DNA from: Kiritimatiellales bacterium
Lineage (GTDB): Bacteria; Verrucomicrobiota; Kiritimatiellia; Kiritimatiellales; Pontiellaceae
Assembly: GCA_003246265.1 (NCBI GenBank)
Contig: QKAU01000005.1
Span: forward strand, 1 to 64,000
Length of the DNA stretch: 64,000 nucleotides
Direction: 5' to 3'
Shown: one piece after another, positions 9,133 through 17,317 of the stretch
How positions within the stretch are numbered: the first letter of the stretch is position 1
Layout: every line of letters begins with the position of its first letter
Program-made: the position numbers and the translations under genes
The notes under the pieces: generated by a model
What the model saw: only the letters and a program-made list of their open reading frames with translations
The model's database searches: none
What the model was told of the DNA's origin: nothing

Positions 9133-9639
9133 TCAGGGCACGATCGCCAAAACCTGCTCCCAATCCCCGGCGCGGTGGGTATGATGGGCGGATGGCGCAT
9201 CCCCAAGCAGGATCCGCACGGGAATGCCCGCCGCACAGGCGGCCTGCATGTCGGCGTCCTTGTCGCCCACCATGCAGGAAACCTCCAGATCGATGGCAAG
9301 CTTGCGGCCCGCTTCCAGAATCATGCCAGGCTCCGGTTTCCTGCACGAGCATCCCGCATCGGGCAGGTGCGGGCAATACCGAACTTCATCGATGGACACC
9401 CCTGCATCCTCAAGCCGTCCTGTCATCCACCTGTTCAGCGACAGGAAATCCGATTCGCTGAAAAGCCCCCGCCCTATCCCCGACTGGTTGGTCACAATGA
9501 CCAGGGCATAGCCGCGCCGCGATAGTTCCCGCATGCCCTCGACGGCACCGGCGATGAATTCGAACTCCCGGGGCATGCAGACATAGCCATGGTCGACGTT
9601 GACCACGCCATCCCTGTCCATGAAAATGGCTTTGCTCAT
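9133..9639 (-). CDS. gmhB: D-glycero-beta-D-manno-heptose-1,7-bisphosphate 7-phosphatase
   Basis: 168 residues, HAD superfamily. It removes the 7-phosphate from heptose 1,7-bisphosphate. FMDRDGVVNVDHGYV holds the nucleophilic Asp, VTNQSGIGRGLF is typical of the HisB-N/GmhB group, CPHLPDAGCSCRKPEPGM carries the His/Cys zinc site, and MVGDKDADMQAA is the last HAD motif. The ATG at 9639 was chosen because upstream residues are not family-like. It is the first gene of the heptose quartet, 38 bp after galE. Confidence 0.93.
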   Translation of the reverse strand: MSKAIFMDRDGVVNVDHGYVCMPREFEFIAGAVEGMRELSRRGYALVIVTNQSGIGRGLFSESDFLSLNRWMTGRLEDAGVSIDEVRYCPHLPDAGCSCRKPEPGMILEAGRKLAIDLEVSCMVGDKDADMQAACAAGIPVRILLGDAPSAHHTHRAGDWEQVLAIVP

Positions 9640-9677
9640 ATTGCGGTCAGCATGGCTGCAGCACAAAAAGCAGTGGC

Positions 9678-10739
9678 TTAGCAAGCAGACTGCAGGAGTG
9701 CGGCCAAGCCTTCGCGGAAAACGACGGCCGGGCTCCAGCCGAGGGCCTGCAAGGCCGCGCTGCTGGCGACGGAATGCCGGATATCGCCTGCGCGGGCCGG
9801 GGCGAACAGGCGCTCGACCGGCCGGCTGGAGACCGATTCCAGGGCGTCCAGCAGATCCAGCAGCGAGTGCGCCTGGCCAGTTGCCACGTTGAAGACGGCG
9901 AAGCGCGAAGCGCCTTCGCCGGGCAACGGATGTGAACCGTTCCCATTGGTCCCCATTTCCGTTCGAAAATTATCGGCCGCTTCGCTCGCGGGGGCGTTAG
10001 GCCTTGAAAGTGAAGTGGCTACGGGCTGCTGGCTGCTGGCCATTGGCTCGAGCGAAACGCGCATGGCGAGCAGATTGGCTTGAACCACGTCGGCGACGTT
10101 GACGAAGTCGCGGGTCTGCAGCCCGTCGCCGTAGAAGGTGACCGAAGCACCCCGCCCCACCCGTTGGGCAAAGATGGAAATGACGCCGGAATAGGGCGAC
10201 GAGGGATCCTGGCGCGGACCGTAGACGTTGAAGTAGCGCAGGGCCACGCACTCCAATCCATACAGTTCGGCATAGGTTCGAAGGTAGTATTCGCCGGTAA
10301 TCTTGGCCACGGCGTAGGGACTCATGGGCTCCGGCAACATCGATTCCGTCTTGGGCAGCTCGGGGTTGTTGCCGTAGATGGCCGCCGAGCTGGCGAACAG
10401 TATCCGCTTCACCCCGCACGCCCGCGCCGCTTCGAGCACATTGAGCGTTCCCGTGATGTTGATTTCGTGGTTGTCGCGCGGGCGCTCGACGGAGTCGGCC
10501 ACGGAGACCAGCGCGGCCTCGTGGAACACGCCGTCGCACCCCTTGGCGGCCGCCAGGCAGGCCGCTGGATCGCGGATATCCCCTTCGATGAAGATGATCC
10601 GGTCCATGACCCGGTCCAGGTTTTCAATGTGCCCGCTGGAGAGGTTGTCGAGCACGACCACGTCGTGGCCGTCGGCCACGAGCGCTTCGACGATATGGGA
10701 TCCGATGAAGCCGGATCCGCCGGTGACGAGATATTTCAT
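9678..10739 (-). CDS. galE: NAD-dependent sugar epimerase, UDP-glucose 4-epimerase type
   Basis: 353 residues, extended short-chain dehydrogenase. YLVTGGSGFIGSHIVEAL binds NAD, LFASSAAIYGNNPELPK and SPYAVAKITGEYY hold the catalytic Ser and YxxxK, and RYFNVYGPRQDPSSPYSGV is typical of GalE/WbpP-like epimerases. It probably interconverts UDP-Glc/UDP-Gal or the N-acetyl forms. An insertion of about 45 residues rich in Ser, Asn, Pro and Gly separates the ADVVQANLLAM segment from FNVATGQAHSLLDLL, which are adjacent in normal homologues; part is encoded by heptads at 10017-10041. The frame is kept. Exact substrate is uncertain. Confidence 0.87.
   Translation of the reverse strand: MKYLVTGGSGFIGSHIVEALVADGHDVVVLDNLSSGHIENLDRVMDRIIFIEGDIRDPAACLAAAKGCDGVFHEAALVSVADSVERPRDNHEINITGTLNVLEAARACGVKRILFASSAAIYGNNPELPKTESMLPEPMSPYAVAKITGEYYLRTYAELYGLECVALRYFNVYGPRQDPSSPYSGVISIFAQRVGRGASVTFYGDGLQTRDFVNVADVVQANLLAMRVSLEPMASSQQPVATSLSRPNAPASEAADNFRTEMGTNGNGSHPLPGEGASRFAVFNVATGQAHSLLDLLDALESVSSRPVERLFAPARAGDIRHSVASSAALQALGWSPAVVFREGLAALLQSAC
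9897..9920. repeat. Inverted repeat in the galE insertion
   Basis: GGCGAAG (9897-9903) and CTTCGCC (9914-9920) form a 7-bp stem with a 10-nt loop. It lies at the C-terminal side of the extra segment of galE, so the insertion combines a hairpin and heptads, as the fcl insertion does. Confidence 0.5.
10017..10041. repeat. Heptanucleotide repeat inside galE
   Basis: On the plus strand: GGCT, ACGGGCT, GCTGGCT, GCTGGCC, that is three heptads plus a partial one. The coding strand specifies a Ser/Gln-rich piece of the extra segment. The tract marks one end of the in-frame insertion in galE. Confidence 0.7.
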
Positions 10740-10788
10740 AAAATCACGATGTGGCAGGCAAATGCTTCCACCCGCCTTGCCCAAGAGT

Positions 10789-11421
10789 TTATCCCCCCAA
10801 CCGGGAGGTCCGCGCCCTGCCAAACCACCGGCGGGCGATCACCGCACCGAAACCCGACAGGCCGAGCAGCCCCAGCGCGGCCGGTTCGGGGATGACCGAT
10901 ATCTCCATGCCGTCCAGTCCGATGGTGCCGCCCGCGGCGTACAGGGCCATTGCCTTGTTCCTTCCAAGCACGATCGGTTGCGGGAAGTCGATCCAGTCGC
11001 TGGACTGGTTGGACAAGTCGCCAAACCCGATCGTCATGGGTTCCTGGCCATCGATCGCGAGCCCGAACGATTCCCCGCTGTCGAACAGGTTGAAGTCGAT
11101 GCGATCGATCCGTATATCCCGGTCGAAGGAGATCCAGAGCGTCTCGCCCGCATCGAAGGCGTCGGCCCGCTCCCCGGGCAGCGAGGAGTTGATTCCGAAG
11201 TAGCCGTTGTTGGCATTGATCAACTGGTCCACGCCGCCGGTTCGCGCCCGGATCTCCAGGCCCGGAATTTCCAGGACCGCGTTGGTGGCCCAGGCGCCCG
11301 AGATCCCCTCCAGCAGCTCCCCGGTCGTCGTCCCGGCCGCCGACCCCTCGAACACCAGCAGGTCGGATCGGGCCGAGGTGCAGGACAGCATGGCGGCGAG
11401 AAGGAACATCCGGGCGCTCAT
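10789..11421 (-). CDS. Exported PEP-CTERM anchor-domain protein
   Basis: 210 residues: short N-terminal signal, a beta-rich domain of about 170 residues, then VIPEPAALGLLGLSGFGAV and an Arg-rich tail (ARRWFGRAR). This is the PEP motif, membrane helix and basic cluster recognised by exosortases in EPS-producing Gram-negatives. The domain (LEGISGAWATNAVLEIPGLE ... IGLDGMEISV) is clearly related to that of the upstream gene. ATGA overlap with that gene shows translational coupling. It is probably a surface or matrix protein released by an exosortase encoded elsewhere. Function of the domain is unknown. Confidence 0.85.
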   Translation of the reverse strand: MSARMFLLAAMLSCTSARSDLLVFEGSAAGTTTGELLEGISGAWATNAVLEIPGLEIRARTGGVDQLINANNGYFGINSSLPGERADAFDAGETLWISFDRDIRIDRIDFNLFDSGESFGLAIDGQEPMTIGFGDLSNQSSDWIDFPQPIVLGRNKAMALYAAGGTIGLDGMEISVIPEPAALGLLGLSGFGAVIARRWFGRARTSRLGG

Positions 11422-12191
11422 GGCCCTTCCTCGACCGCCCGGAAGAAGCCTGTGGCGTCCGTGGCATCAACAACCCATTCGCCGTTGGTCGAGAAGGGCG
11501 CAGAGATCGCGATCCAGGTGTTGGATGCCAATGTTCCGCACTGCTGCAGGATGTAGTTGGTGCCGGGCGCCCCGTCGAAGGCCACCGCCACCCGGCCCGT
11601 CCCGTTGGTCCAGCCGAACGACAAGCCCGGGCGACCCGTACCGCCCACCACGGAGAGGTCGATGCCGTCGAGTCCCACCACGCTGCCGCCCTGCGTGTGG
11701 AAGAGCATCTCCGTATAAGCGGGGACCAGAACATCGGTATCGATGTAATCCTGCGATTTGTTGCCGAGGTGCGTCCAGGGAATGACAAGACCGGGCTGCC
11801 CTTCGATTTCGACCACGAAGGTCTCGTTGGATTCGAAGCCATTGAAGTCGATCCGGTTGATCCGCACCGCCTTGTCGAAGGAGAGCACCATGCCCTCCCC
11901 GTCATCGAAGGCGTCGGTATCGTCGCCGGCTCCATAGATCGTCACGCCCAGGCTGGTACTGGTGACATTGATCTTCTGGCCGGCGCCCCCGGACCGGGCC
12001 GTTACCGCCAGCCCCGCGATCTCCACCACGTTGGTCGTCGCACCTGCTTCGCCCACCTCGTCGAGCAGGTCCCCCGTCGTTGGGGTCGAGGCATCCACCC
12101 CTTCGAGCACGACCATTTCCGCCTTGGCGGACATGGCCGCCAACCCTGCAAGACACACTACCGAGCCAATCCATCCCTTCGCCGTCATCAT
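11418..12191 (-). CDS. Exported protein, paralogue of the PEP-CTERM protein
   Basis: 257 residues with a signal peptide (about 1-24, ending MSAKAE). Residues 25-180 align by eye with the downstream protein: TGDLLDEVGEAGATTNVVEIAG, ADDTDAFDDGE-like and LSFDKAVRINRIDFNGFES blocks match the corresponding blocks there, and VGLDGIDLSVV matches IGLDGMEISVI. Instead of a PEP-CTERM tail it has a C-terminal module of about 70 residues ending TGFFRAVEE, a type of ending common in secreted Verrucomicrobia-group proteins. First of a two-gene unit with its own AT-rich upstream region. Function unknown; a paired matrix component is a reasonable guess. Confidence 0.75.
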   Translation of the reverse strand: MMTAKGWIGSVVCLAGLAAMSAKAEMVVLEGVDASTPTTGDLLDEVGEAGATTNVVEIAGLAVTARSGGAGQKINVTSTSLGVTIYGAGDDTDAFDDGEGMVLSFDKAVRINRIDFNGFESNETFVVEIEGQPGLVIPWTHLGNKSQDYIDTDVLVPAYTEMLFHTQGGSVVGLDGIDLSVVGGTGRPGLSFGWTNGTGRVAVAFDGAPGTNYILQQCGTLASNTWIAISAPFSTNGEWVVDATDATGFFRAVEEGP

Positions 12192-12514
12192 GGGCCTCCC
12201 TTTCCTGGTGTGAATGAGTTAGGGCCTCATTCTCCAGACCAGGGGCCGGGCGGCCATGAAATTATTTGCCTGTTTTTGGCAAATATTACTATGTCATATT
12301 GTCTTAGTAAATATTACTAGAGCAATTCACCAATGTGATGCCGTAATGGGTGGGCGGTGTCTCCCCTCACCGCCGTGGACGGCTGGGGACAGCCGTCCCT
12401 AGCAATGCCTTTCATGGTGCGGGATCAATCGCTAAATTCCTTGGCGTCGCTTGGCCCCCGCAGCCGTGCACCATGATCGCGGTGCCGGATCGGGGCCAAC
12501 GGAGAGTTGCACCC
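12192..12514. other. 323-bp intergenic region with AT-rich repeats and a hairpin
   Basis: No gene is seen. The left half, upstream of the paralogue pair, is very AT-rich against a GC-rich background. It holds the inverted repeat TATTTGCC/GGCAAATA (12263-12285), the 11-nt direct repeat AAATATTACTA at 12281 and 12309, and the palindrome TAGTAA-ATA-TTACTA (12305-12319). This is a likely promoter and regulator-binding region for the two exported proteins. The right half holds the hairpin listed at 12377-12398, just downstream of fcl. Confidence 0.55.
12377..12398. repeat. GGACGGCT hairpin
   Basis: Perfect inverted repeat GGACGGCT (12377-12384), loop GGGGAC, AGCCGTCC (12391-12398). It lies between fcl and the exported-protein pair. 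There is no T-run on either side, so it is not a classical terminator; a REP-like element or mRNA 3'-end stabiliser is more likely. Confidence 0.6.
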
Positions 12515-13633
12515 TCAACGCCCATGGCGGGCGAGGAAGTCCTCGTAGGCGAGCGCTATCCCCTCGCGCAGTCCGACCCGTGGCTGCCAGCCCAGCGCCA
12601 TGAGACGCGAGGAGTCCATCAGCTTGCGCGGGGTTCCGTCGGGCTTGGAGGCATCCCATTCGATGCCGCCGCCATATCCGACGACCTCCTTGACCGTTTC
12701 GGCCAGCTCCCGGATGGTTACTTCCCTGCCGGAACCGACATTGATGTGCGACTGGACCGTGCCGGATGCGTCCTCGAACGCAAGATCGGCGTAGTCGGCG
12801 TTTTCGAGCAGGAAGACGCAGGCTTCCGCCAGATCGTCGCTGTAGAGGAATTCGCGAAGCGGCGAACCGGATCCCCAGCATGCAAGGCGTACGCCTTGCG
12901 AAGCAGGAAGCCCACGGCTTCCAGCCGACAGCATGATGCCGCTTTTTTCCAGCCAGGCCAGCAGGGTATCCTTGCCAGGCTGTTCGCTCCCCGCTGTCCG
13001 CTGTTCGCCCACATGCATGTGTTCAATGGCGTCCCAGTCGCCGGTTTCAAGGCACTTGGCGAGGTGCATCCGGCGGATGAAGGCGGGCAGGACGTGGGAA
13101 TTCTGCGGGTGGTAGTTGTCGCCGGGGCCGTACATGTTGGTGGGCATGGCGCAGATGAAGTTGGTGCCGTACTGCCGGTTGTAGGCGTCGCACAGGCGGA
13201 TGCCGGCGATCTTGGCGATGGCGTAGGGTTCGTTGGTCGGCTCCAGCGGGCCGGTGAGCAGATGCTCCTCCCTGAGCGGCTGCGGGGCCAGCTTGGGATA
13301 GATGCAGCTGGACCCGAGGAACAGCAGCTTCTTCACGCCGTGCTCCTTGGCGGCATGGATCACGTTCATCTCGATCATCATGTTTTCGTAGATGAACTGG
13401 CCGCGGTAGGTGTTGTTCGCCACGATGCCGCCGACCTTCGCTGCCACGAGCACGACATAGTCCGGCTTTTCCCTGGCGAAGAAGTCGTTCACAGCCTGCT
13501 GGTTGATCAGGTCGAGTTCATCGATCGACCGCCCAAGCAGGTTGGTGTAGCCGTGCCGCTGGAGCGCCCGCCAGATGCCGCCGCCCACAAGGCCGAGGTG
13601 GCCTGCCACATATATCCTGGAATTCTTTTCCAT
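12515..13633 (-). CDS. fcl: GDP-L-fucose synthase (GDP-4-keto-6-deoxymannose epimerase/reductase)
   Basis: 372 residues; about 320 is usual. It converts GDP-4-keto-6-deoxy-D-mannose to GDP-L-fucose with [23 protein letters not shown] binds the cofactor, [32 protein letters not shown] and [20 protein letters not shown] are diagnostic. Between [15 protein letters not shown] and [19 protein letters not shown] there is an extra segment of about 48 residues, encoded by heptads (12978-13008), a hairpin and an 18-bp palindrome. All catalytic blocks remain in frame. Works with gmd nearby; whether the enlarged protein is active is not known. Confidence 0.92.
   Translation of the reverse strand: MEKNSRIYVAGHLGLVGGGIWRALQRHGYTNLLGRSIDELDLINQQAVNDFFAREKPDYVVLVAAKVGGIVANNTYRGQFIYENMMIEMNVIHAAKEHGVKKLLFLGSSCIYPKLAPQPLREEHLLTGPLEPTNEPYAIAKIAGIRLCDAYNRQYGTNFICAMPTNMYGPGDNYHPQNSHVLPAFIRRMHLAKCLETGDWDAIEHMHVGEQRTAGSEQPGKDTLLAWLEKSGIMLSAGSRGLPASQGVRLACWGSGSPLREFLYSDDLAEACVFLLENADYADLAFEDASGTVQSHINVGSGREVTIRELAETVKEVVGYGGGIEWDASKPDGTPRKLMDSSRLMALGWQPRVGLREGIALAYEDFLARHGR
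12882..12899. repeat. Perfect 18-bp palindrome inside fcl
   Basis: GCAAGGCGT followed by its exact reverse complement ACGCCTTGC. It lies within the extra segment of fcl; a second inverted repeat, GAAGCC-CAC-GGCTTC (12907-12921), follows 7 bp on. Together with the heptads this looks like an inserted repeat element that has been accommodated in frame. Confidence 0.75.
12978..13008. repeat. Heptanucleotide repeat inside fcl
   Basis: Plus strand: GGC, TGTTCGC, TCCCCGC, TGTCCGC, TGTTCGC. Four heptads with a shared CGC end. The coding strand reads as GCGAACA-type heptads and encodes the start of the extra segment of fcl. Confidence 0.75.
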
Positions 13634-13696
13634 ATTGCAAATCCAATGTCATTGCCCGCGCAGAGACGCAGTGTGCGCGGAGTTCTACTCGGGCGG

Positions 13697-14083
13697 CTAC
13701 TGCAGATTATTAACCGCGCGTTTTATGCCTGATTTCATGGGCACTTCTCCAAAGTTAAGCAGGTAACCTAATCGCAATCCGGTAAGCCGCAAATATGTTT
13801 GGATCTGCTTCATATGGACGGTAGTGACGCGTTCAACCGACTTGAGTTCCAACATCACTTTCCCCTCAACCATGATGTCCGCACGAAAGCCCTCTTCGAA
13901 TTCTACATCTTCGCAGCGAATTGGAATTGGCACCTCGCACTGCGCACAGAGCCCACGTTGCTTCAACTCGTACGACAAAGCCCTTTGATATACTGATTCA
14001 AGCAATCCTGGCCCCATGAGTTGATGTACCTTAAGGCACGCGCCTATGACAATTGTACCAACCTCGTTCTCTGTCATAACCAA
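13697..14083 (-). CDS. GxxExxY family protein
   Basis: 128 residues. GPGLLESVYQRALSYEL is the family-defining GxxExxY block, and FRADIMVEGKVMLELKSVE followed by HMKQIQTYLRLTGLRLGYLLNFG is the rest of the domain, with a D...ExK pattern reminiscent of PD-(D/E)XK nuclease folds. Biochemical function is not established for the family. It splits gmd and fcl, which are normally adjacent, and is visibly lower in GC than its neighbours, so it looks like a later insertion. The start could also be the second Met, two codons on. Confidence 0.85.
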   Translation of the reverse strand: MVMTENEVGTIVIGACLKVHQLMGPGLLESVYQRALSYELKQRGLCAQCEVPIPIRCEDVEFEEGFRADIMVEGKVMLELKSVERVTTVHMKQIQTYLRLTGLRLGYLLNFGEVPMKSGIKRAVNNLQ

Positions 14084-14141
14084 CGATATTTGGAACTTCC
14101 TGTCTTATCCCAGCGACCTCCACGCCACTGCGCGAGATAAA

Positions 14142-15194
14142 CTAGAATCCGACTTCATAGGTTGGATCATCAAGAAGCCTCAAATCGCCGTCGGTCATGA
14201 TCTTGACGAGCTCTTCGAACTTGACCTTCGGTTCCCAGCCGAGCTGGCGCTTGGCCTTGGCGGGATTGCCCAGCAGCTGGTCGACCTCGCACGGGCGGTA
14301 GTAGCGCTTGTCCATGCGCACGACGACCTCGCCCGTCGCCCCGTTCCTGCCGACCTCGTCGACCCCCTCGCCCTCCCACGCGATGGCCATTCCGACGTGG
14401 CCGAACGACATCTCGATGAACTCGCGCACGGTGTGCATTTCGTTCGTGGCGACCACGTAGTCGTCGGGCGCATCCTGCTGGAGCATCATCCACATCATCT
14501 CCACGTAGTCGGGGGCATAGCCCCAGTCGCGCAGGGCGTTGATGTTGCCCATGTAGAGGCACTGCTGCAGGCCGCGGGAGATGCGGGCAACGGCCATGGT
14601 GATCTTGCGGGTGACGAAGGTTTCGCCGCGGCGGGGGGATTCGTGGTTGAAGAGGATACCGTTGCTCGCATGCAGGTTGTAGGATTCGCGGTAGTTCTTG
14701 ACGATCCAGAAGCCGTACAGCTTGGCGACGGCATAGGGCGAGCGCGGATAGAAGGGCGTGGTCTCGGTCTGCGGCACTTCCATCACCTTGCCGTAGAGCT
14801 CGGAGGTGGAGGCCTGGTAGAACCGGGCGGGAACCCCGGTCTCGCGGATGGCATCGAGCAGGCGCAACGTCCCGGTGGCGTCGACCTCCGCCGTATATTC
14901 CGGCACCTCGAACGACACCTGCACGTGCGACTGCGCTGCCAGGTTGTAGATCTCCGTCGGCCCGATCCGCTCGATCAGCCGGTTGAGGTTGCTCGAATCG
15001 GTGAGGTCGCCGTAGTGCAGGAACATCTTGACGCCCGTTTCGTGCCGGTCCTTGTAGAGGTGGTCGATACGGTGCGTGTTGAAGGTGCTCGCGCGCCGGA
15101 TAATGCCATGCACCTCGTAGCCCTTGGCCAGCAGCAGCTCGGTCAGATAGGAGCCGTCCTGCCCCGTGATCCCCGTTATCAATGCCTTTTTCAT
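14142..15194 (-). CDS. gmd: GDP-mannose 4,6-dehydratase
   Basis: 350 residues. It converts GDP-D-mannose to GDP-4-keto-6-deoxy-D-mannose, the first step to GDP-L-fucose. [17 protein letters not shown] binds [42 protein letters not shown] and [17 protein letters not shown] hold the catalytic Thr/Ser, Glu, Tyr and Lys, and [17 protein letters not shown] is diagnostic of Gmd. Length is normal. 58 bp separate it from the GxxExxY gene; fcl follows after that. A 134-bp spacer lies between it and cysNC. Confidence 0.96.
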   Translation of the reverse strand: MKKALITGITGQDGSYLTELLLAKGYEVHGIIRRASTFNTHRIDHLYKDRHETGVKMFLHYGDLTDSSNLNRLIERIGPTEIYNLAAQSHVQVSFEVPEYTAEVDATGTLRLLDAIRETGVPARFYQASTSELYGKVMEVPQTETTPFYPRSPYAVAKLYGFWIVKNYRESYNLHASNGILFNHESPRRGETFVTRKITMAVARISRGLQQCLYMGNINALRDWGYAPDYVEMMWMMLQQDAPDDYVVATNEMHTVREFIEMSFGHVGMAIAWEGEGVDEVGRNGATGEVVVRMDKRYYRPCEVDQLLGNPAKAKRQLGWEPKVKFEELVKIMTDGDLRLLDDPTYEVGF

Positions 15195-15328
15195 GCGTTG
15201 GTTCCCTGTTCCTGGTTGATCGGAAATTTATACGAATATCCCATGGCCGCGACGGACCGCAAGACCTCGGGAAAACAAACCGCCTGCGGCGGCGTCACCG
15301 GGCCGCCCCGGGAAGTGGATAGCGTTGC

Positions 15329-17317
15329 CTAGCCGATGAGGCCGCGCGCCTTGAGATCGTCGATGATCATTGCGGCGGCCTCCTCCGGCACCAGCTCCTC
15401 GGTCGGGATGGCGAGTTCGGCCTCCTCCGGCGCCTCGTAGGGATCGCTGATGCCGGTGAACTGCGGAATCTCCCCCGCCCGCGCCTTCTTGTAGAGCCCC
15501 TTCGGATCGCGTTCCTCGCATACCTCGATCGGCGTATCGATGAACACTTCGATGAACGATTCGTCACCGATCACCTCTCGGGCGTCCGCCCGGTCGGAGA
15601 TGTAGGGCGAGATGAAGGAGGTGATGACGATCACGCCCGCGTCGTTCATCAGGGCCGCCACCTCCGCCACGCGGCGGATGTTCTCCTTGCGGTCCTCCAT
15701 AGAGAACCCGAGGTCGCGGTTAAGCCCGTGGCGCACATTGTCGCCATCGAGGATGTAGCAGAGGTGGCCCAGATCCATCAGCTGCTTCTCCAGCTGCCGG
15801 GCAACGGTCGACTTCCCGGAGCCGCTCAGCCCCGTCAGCCAGATGGTCGCCCCCTTCTGTCCCAGCAGCTCCTCGCGGTCGGAGGCGCTCACGAGACTTT
15901 CGCTGCGCACGATGTGCTGGCTGACCGGCTCCCTCCGGTGGCCCGGCTTCGAGACGATGCGGTCGATGATCATGCCCGCGCCCACCGTGATGTTGGTCAG
16001 GCGGTCGACGATGATGAATGCGCCGGTCGCTCGGTTGCGCTCGTAGGCGTCGAAAGCGATGGGCCGGTGCAAGGTCAGGTGGCAGCGGCCGATCTCGTTC
16101 AGCTGGAGCTCGGCCTCGTCGCCCTGCCCGTCGGCCGGTTCGGCTTCCGCGATCGCATCGCCCTGGCGGCGCATGGTGTTCACATCCACCTTGTAGCGGA
16201 TGCTGGAAAGGACGCCCGGAACCATGTTCGAAGTGTGCTTGACCAGGTAGCTCTTGCCGGCCTTCGCGGCCTCTTCGTGCATCCAGACCACCATCGCCTC
16301 GAACTCGTTGCCGATATGCGGCAGGTTCCGCACCGGCACGAGCATGTTCCCGCGCGACACATCGATCTCGTCCTCGAGCGTGACGGTAATGGCCATCGGG
16401 GCGAACGCCTCCGGAACCTCGCCGTCGGGACCGTGGATCGCCTTGACCCGCGACTCCCGGCGCGACGGGAGACTGGCCACGGCATCGCCCTTGCGCAGGA
16501 CGCCCGACGCCAGCGTTCCGCTGAAGCCGCGAAAATCGAGGTTGGGGCGCAGGACATACTGCACCGGGAAGCGCATGTCGATCAGGTTGCGGTCGGTGGC
16601 GATGTTGACGCTTTCGAGATGGTGCAGGAAGGTCGGCCCGTCGTACCAGCCGAGGTGGGCACTGTGTGCAACGACGTTGTCGCCCTTGAGCGCCGACATC
16701 GGGATGAAGTGGATGTCGGCAAAGTTCAGGCGGGCAACGAAGCCGTTGTAGTCGGCGCAAATCCTGTTGAAGACCTCCTCGGACCAGTCGACCAGGTCCA
16801 TCTTGTTGACGGCCACGATGACGTGCTTGATGCCCAGCAGCGAGCAGATGAAGCTGTGCCGCTTGGTCTGGGTGATGACGCCGTATCGCGCGTCGATCAG
16901 GATGACCGCGAGGTTGCAGGTGGAGGCGCCGGTGGCCATGTTGCGGGTGTACTGCTCGTGGCCGGGGCAGTCGGCGATGATGAACTTGCGCTTGTCCGTG
17001 GAGAAGTAGCGGTAGGCTACATCGATGGTGATTCCCTGCTCGCGCTCCGCCTTCAGGCCGTCGGTCAGCAGCGCCGGATCGAAATCCTCGCCGGTGGTGC
17101 CGTAGATCTTCGAGTCCTTCGCCACCTTCTCGAGCTGGTCCTCGTAGATCATGTGGCTGTCGTAGAGCAGCCTGCCGATCAGCGTCGACTTCCCGTCGTC
17201 CACCGACCCGCAGGTAAGGAGGCGAAGCAGGTCCTTCGTCTCGTGCCGGTTGAGATACTCGGCGATGTCGCTGCGGATCAGCTCTTCTTCCTGGATCTTG
17301 TAGGTCGAATCAGCCAT
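15329..17317 (-). CDS. cysNC: Sulfate adenylyltransferase large subunit fused to APS kinase
   Basis: 662 residues. Residues about 1-450 are CysN, a GTPase with [35 protein letters not shown] and NKMDLVDW; with CysD it makes APS from ATP and sulfate. Residues about 465-662 are CysC, with the P-loop [15 protein letters not shown] and [16 protein letters not shown], which phosphorylates APS to PAPS. The start codon overlaps the cysD stop by one base (TAATG). No APS/PAPS or sulfite reductase gene is in the window, so the product pool could serve sulfotransfer; this is inference. Confidence 0.96.
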   Translation of the reverse strand: MADSTYKIQEEELIRSDIAEYLNRHETKDLLRLLTCGSVDDGKSTLIGRLLYDSHMIYEDQLEKVAKDSKIYGTTGEDFDPALLTDGLKAEREQGITIDVAYRYFSTDKRKFIIADCPGHEQYTRNMATGASTCNLAVILIDARYGVITQTKRHSFICSLLGIKHVIVAVNKMDLVDWSEEVFNRICADYNGFVARLNFADIHFIPMSALKGDNVVAHSAHLGWYDGPTFLHHLESVNIATDRNLIDMRFPVQYVLRPNLDFRGFSGTLASGVLRKGDAVASLPSRRESRVKAIHGPDGEVPEAFAPMAITVTLEDEIDVSRGNMLVPVRNLPHIGNEFEAMVVWMHEEAAKAGKSYLVKHTSNMVPGVLSSIRYKVDVNTMRRQGDAIAEAEPADGQGDEAELQLNEIGRCHLTLHRPIAFDAYERNRATGAFIIVDRLTNITVGAGMIIDRIVSKPGHRREPVSQHIVRSESLVSASDREELLGQKGATIWLTGLSGSGKSTVARQLEKQLMDLGHLCYILDGDNVRHGLNRDLGFSMEDRKENIRRVAEVAALMNDAGVIVITSFISPYISDRADAREVIGDESFIEVFIDTPIEVCEERDPKGLYKKARAGEIPQFTGISDPYEAPEEAELAIPTEELVPEEAAAMIIDDLKARGLIG

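Noticed and set aside
12263-12285. Sigma-54 promoter before the PEP-CTERM gene pair
   Set aside because: PEP-CTERM genes are often sigma-54 dependent, but no TGGCAC-N5-TTGC arrangement was found on the minus strand; only inverted repeats are present.
12978-13008. Heptad tract as part of a CRISPR array
   Set aside because: Repeat units are 7 nt without spacers and lie in a coding frame; no array or cas genes are present in the window.
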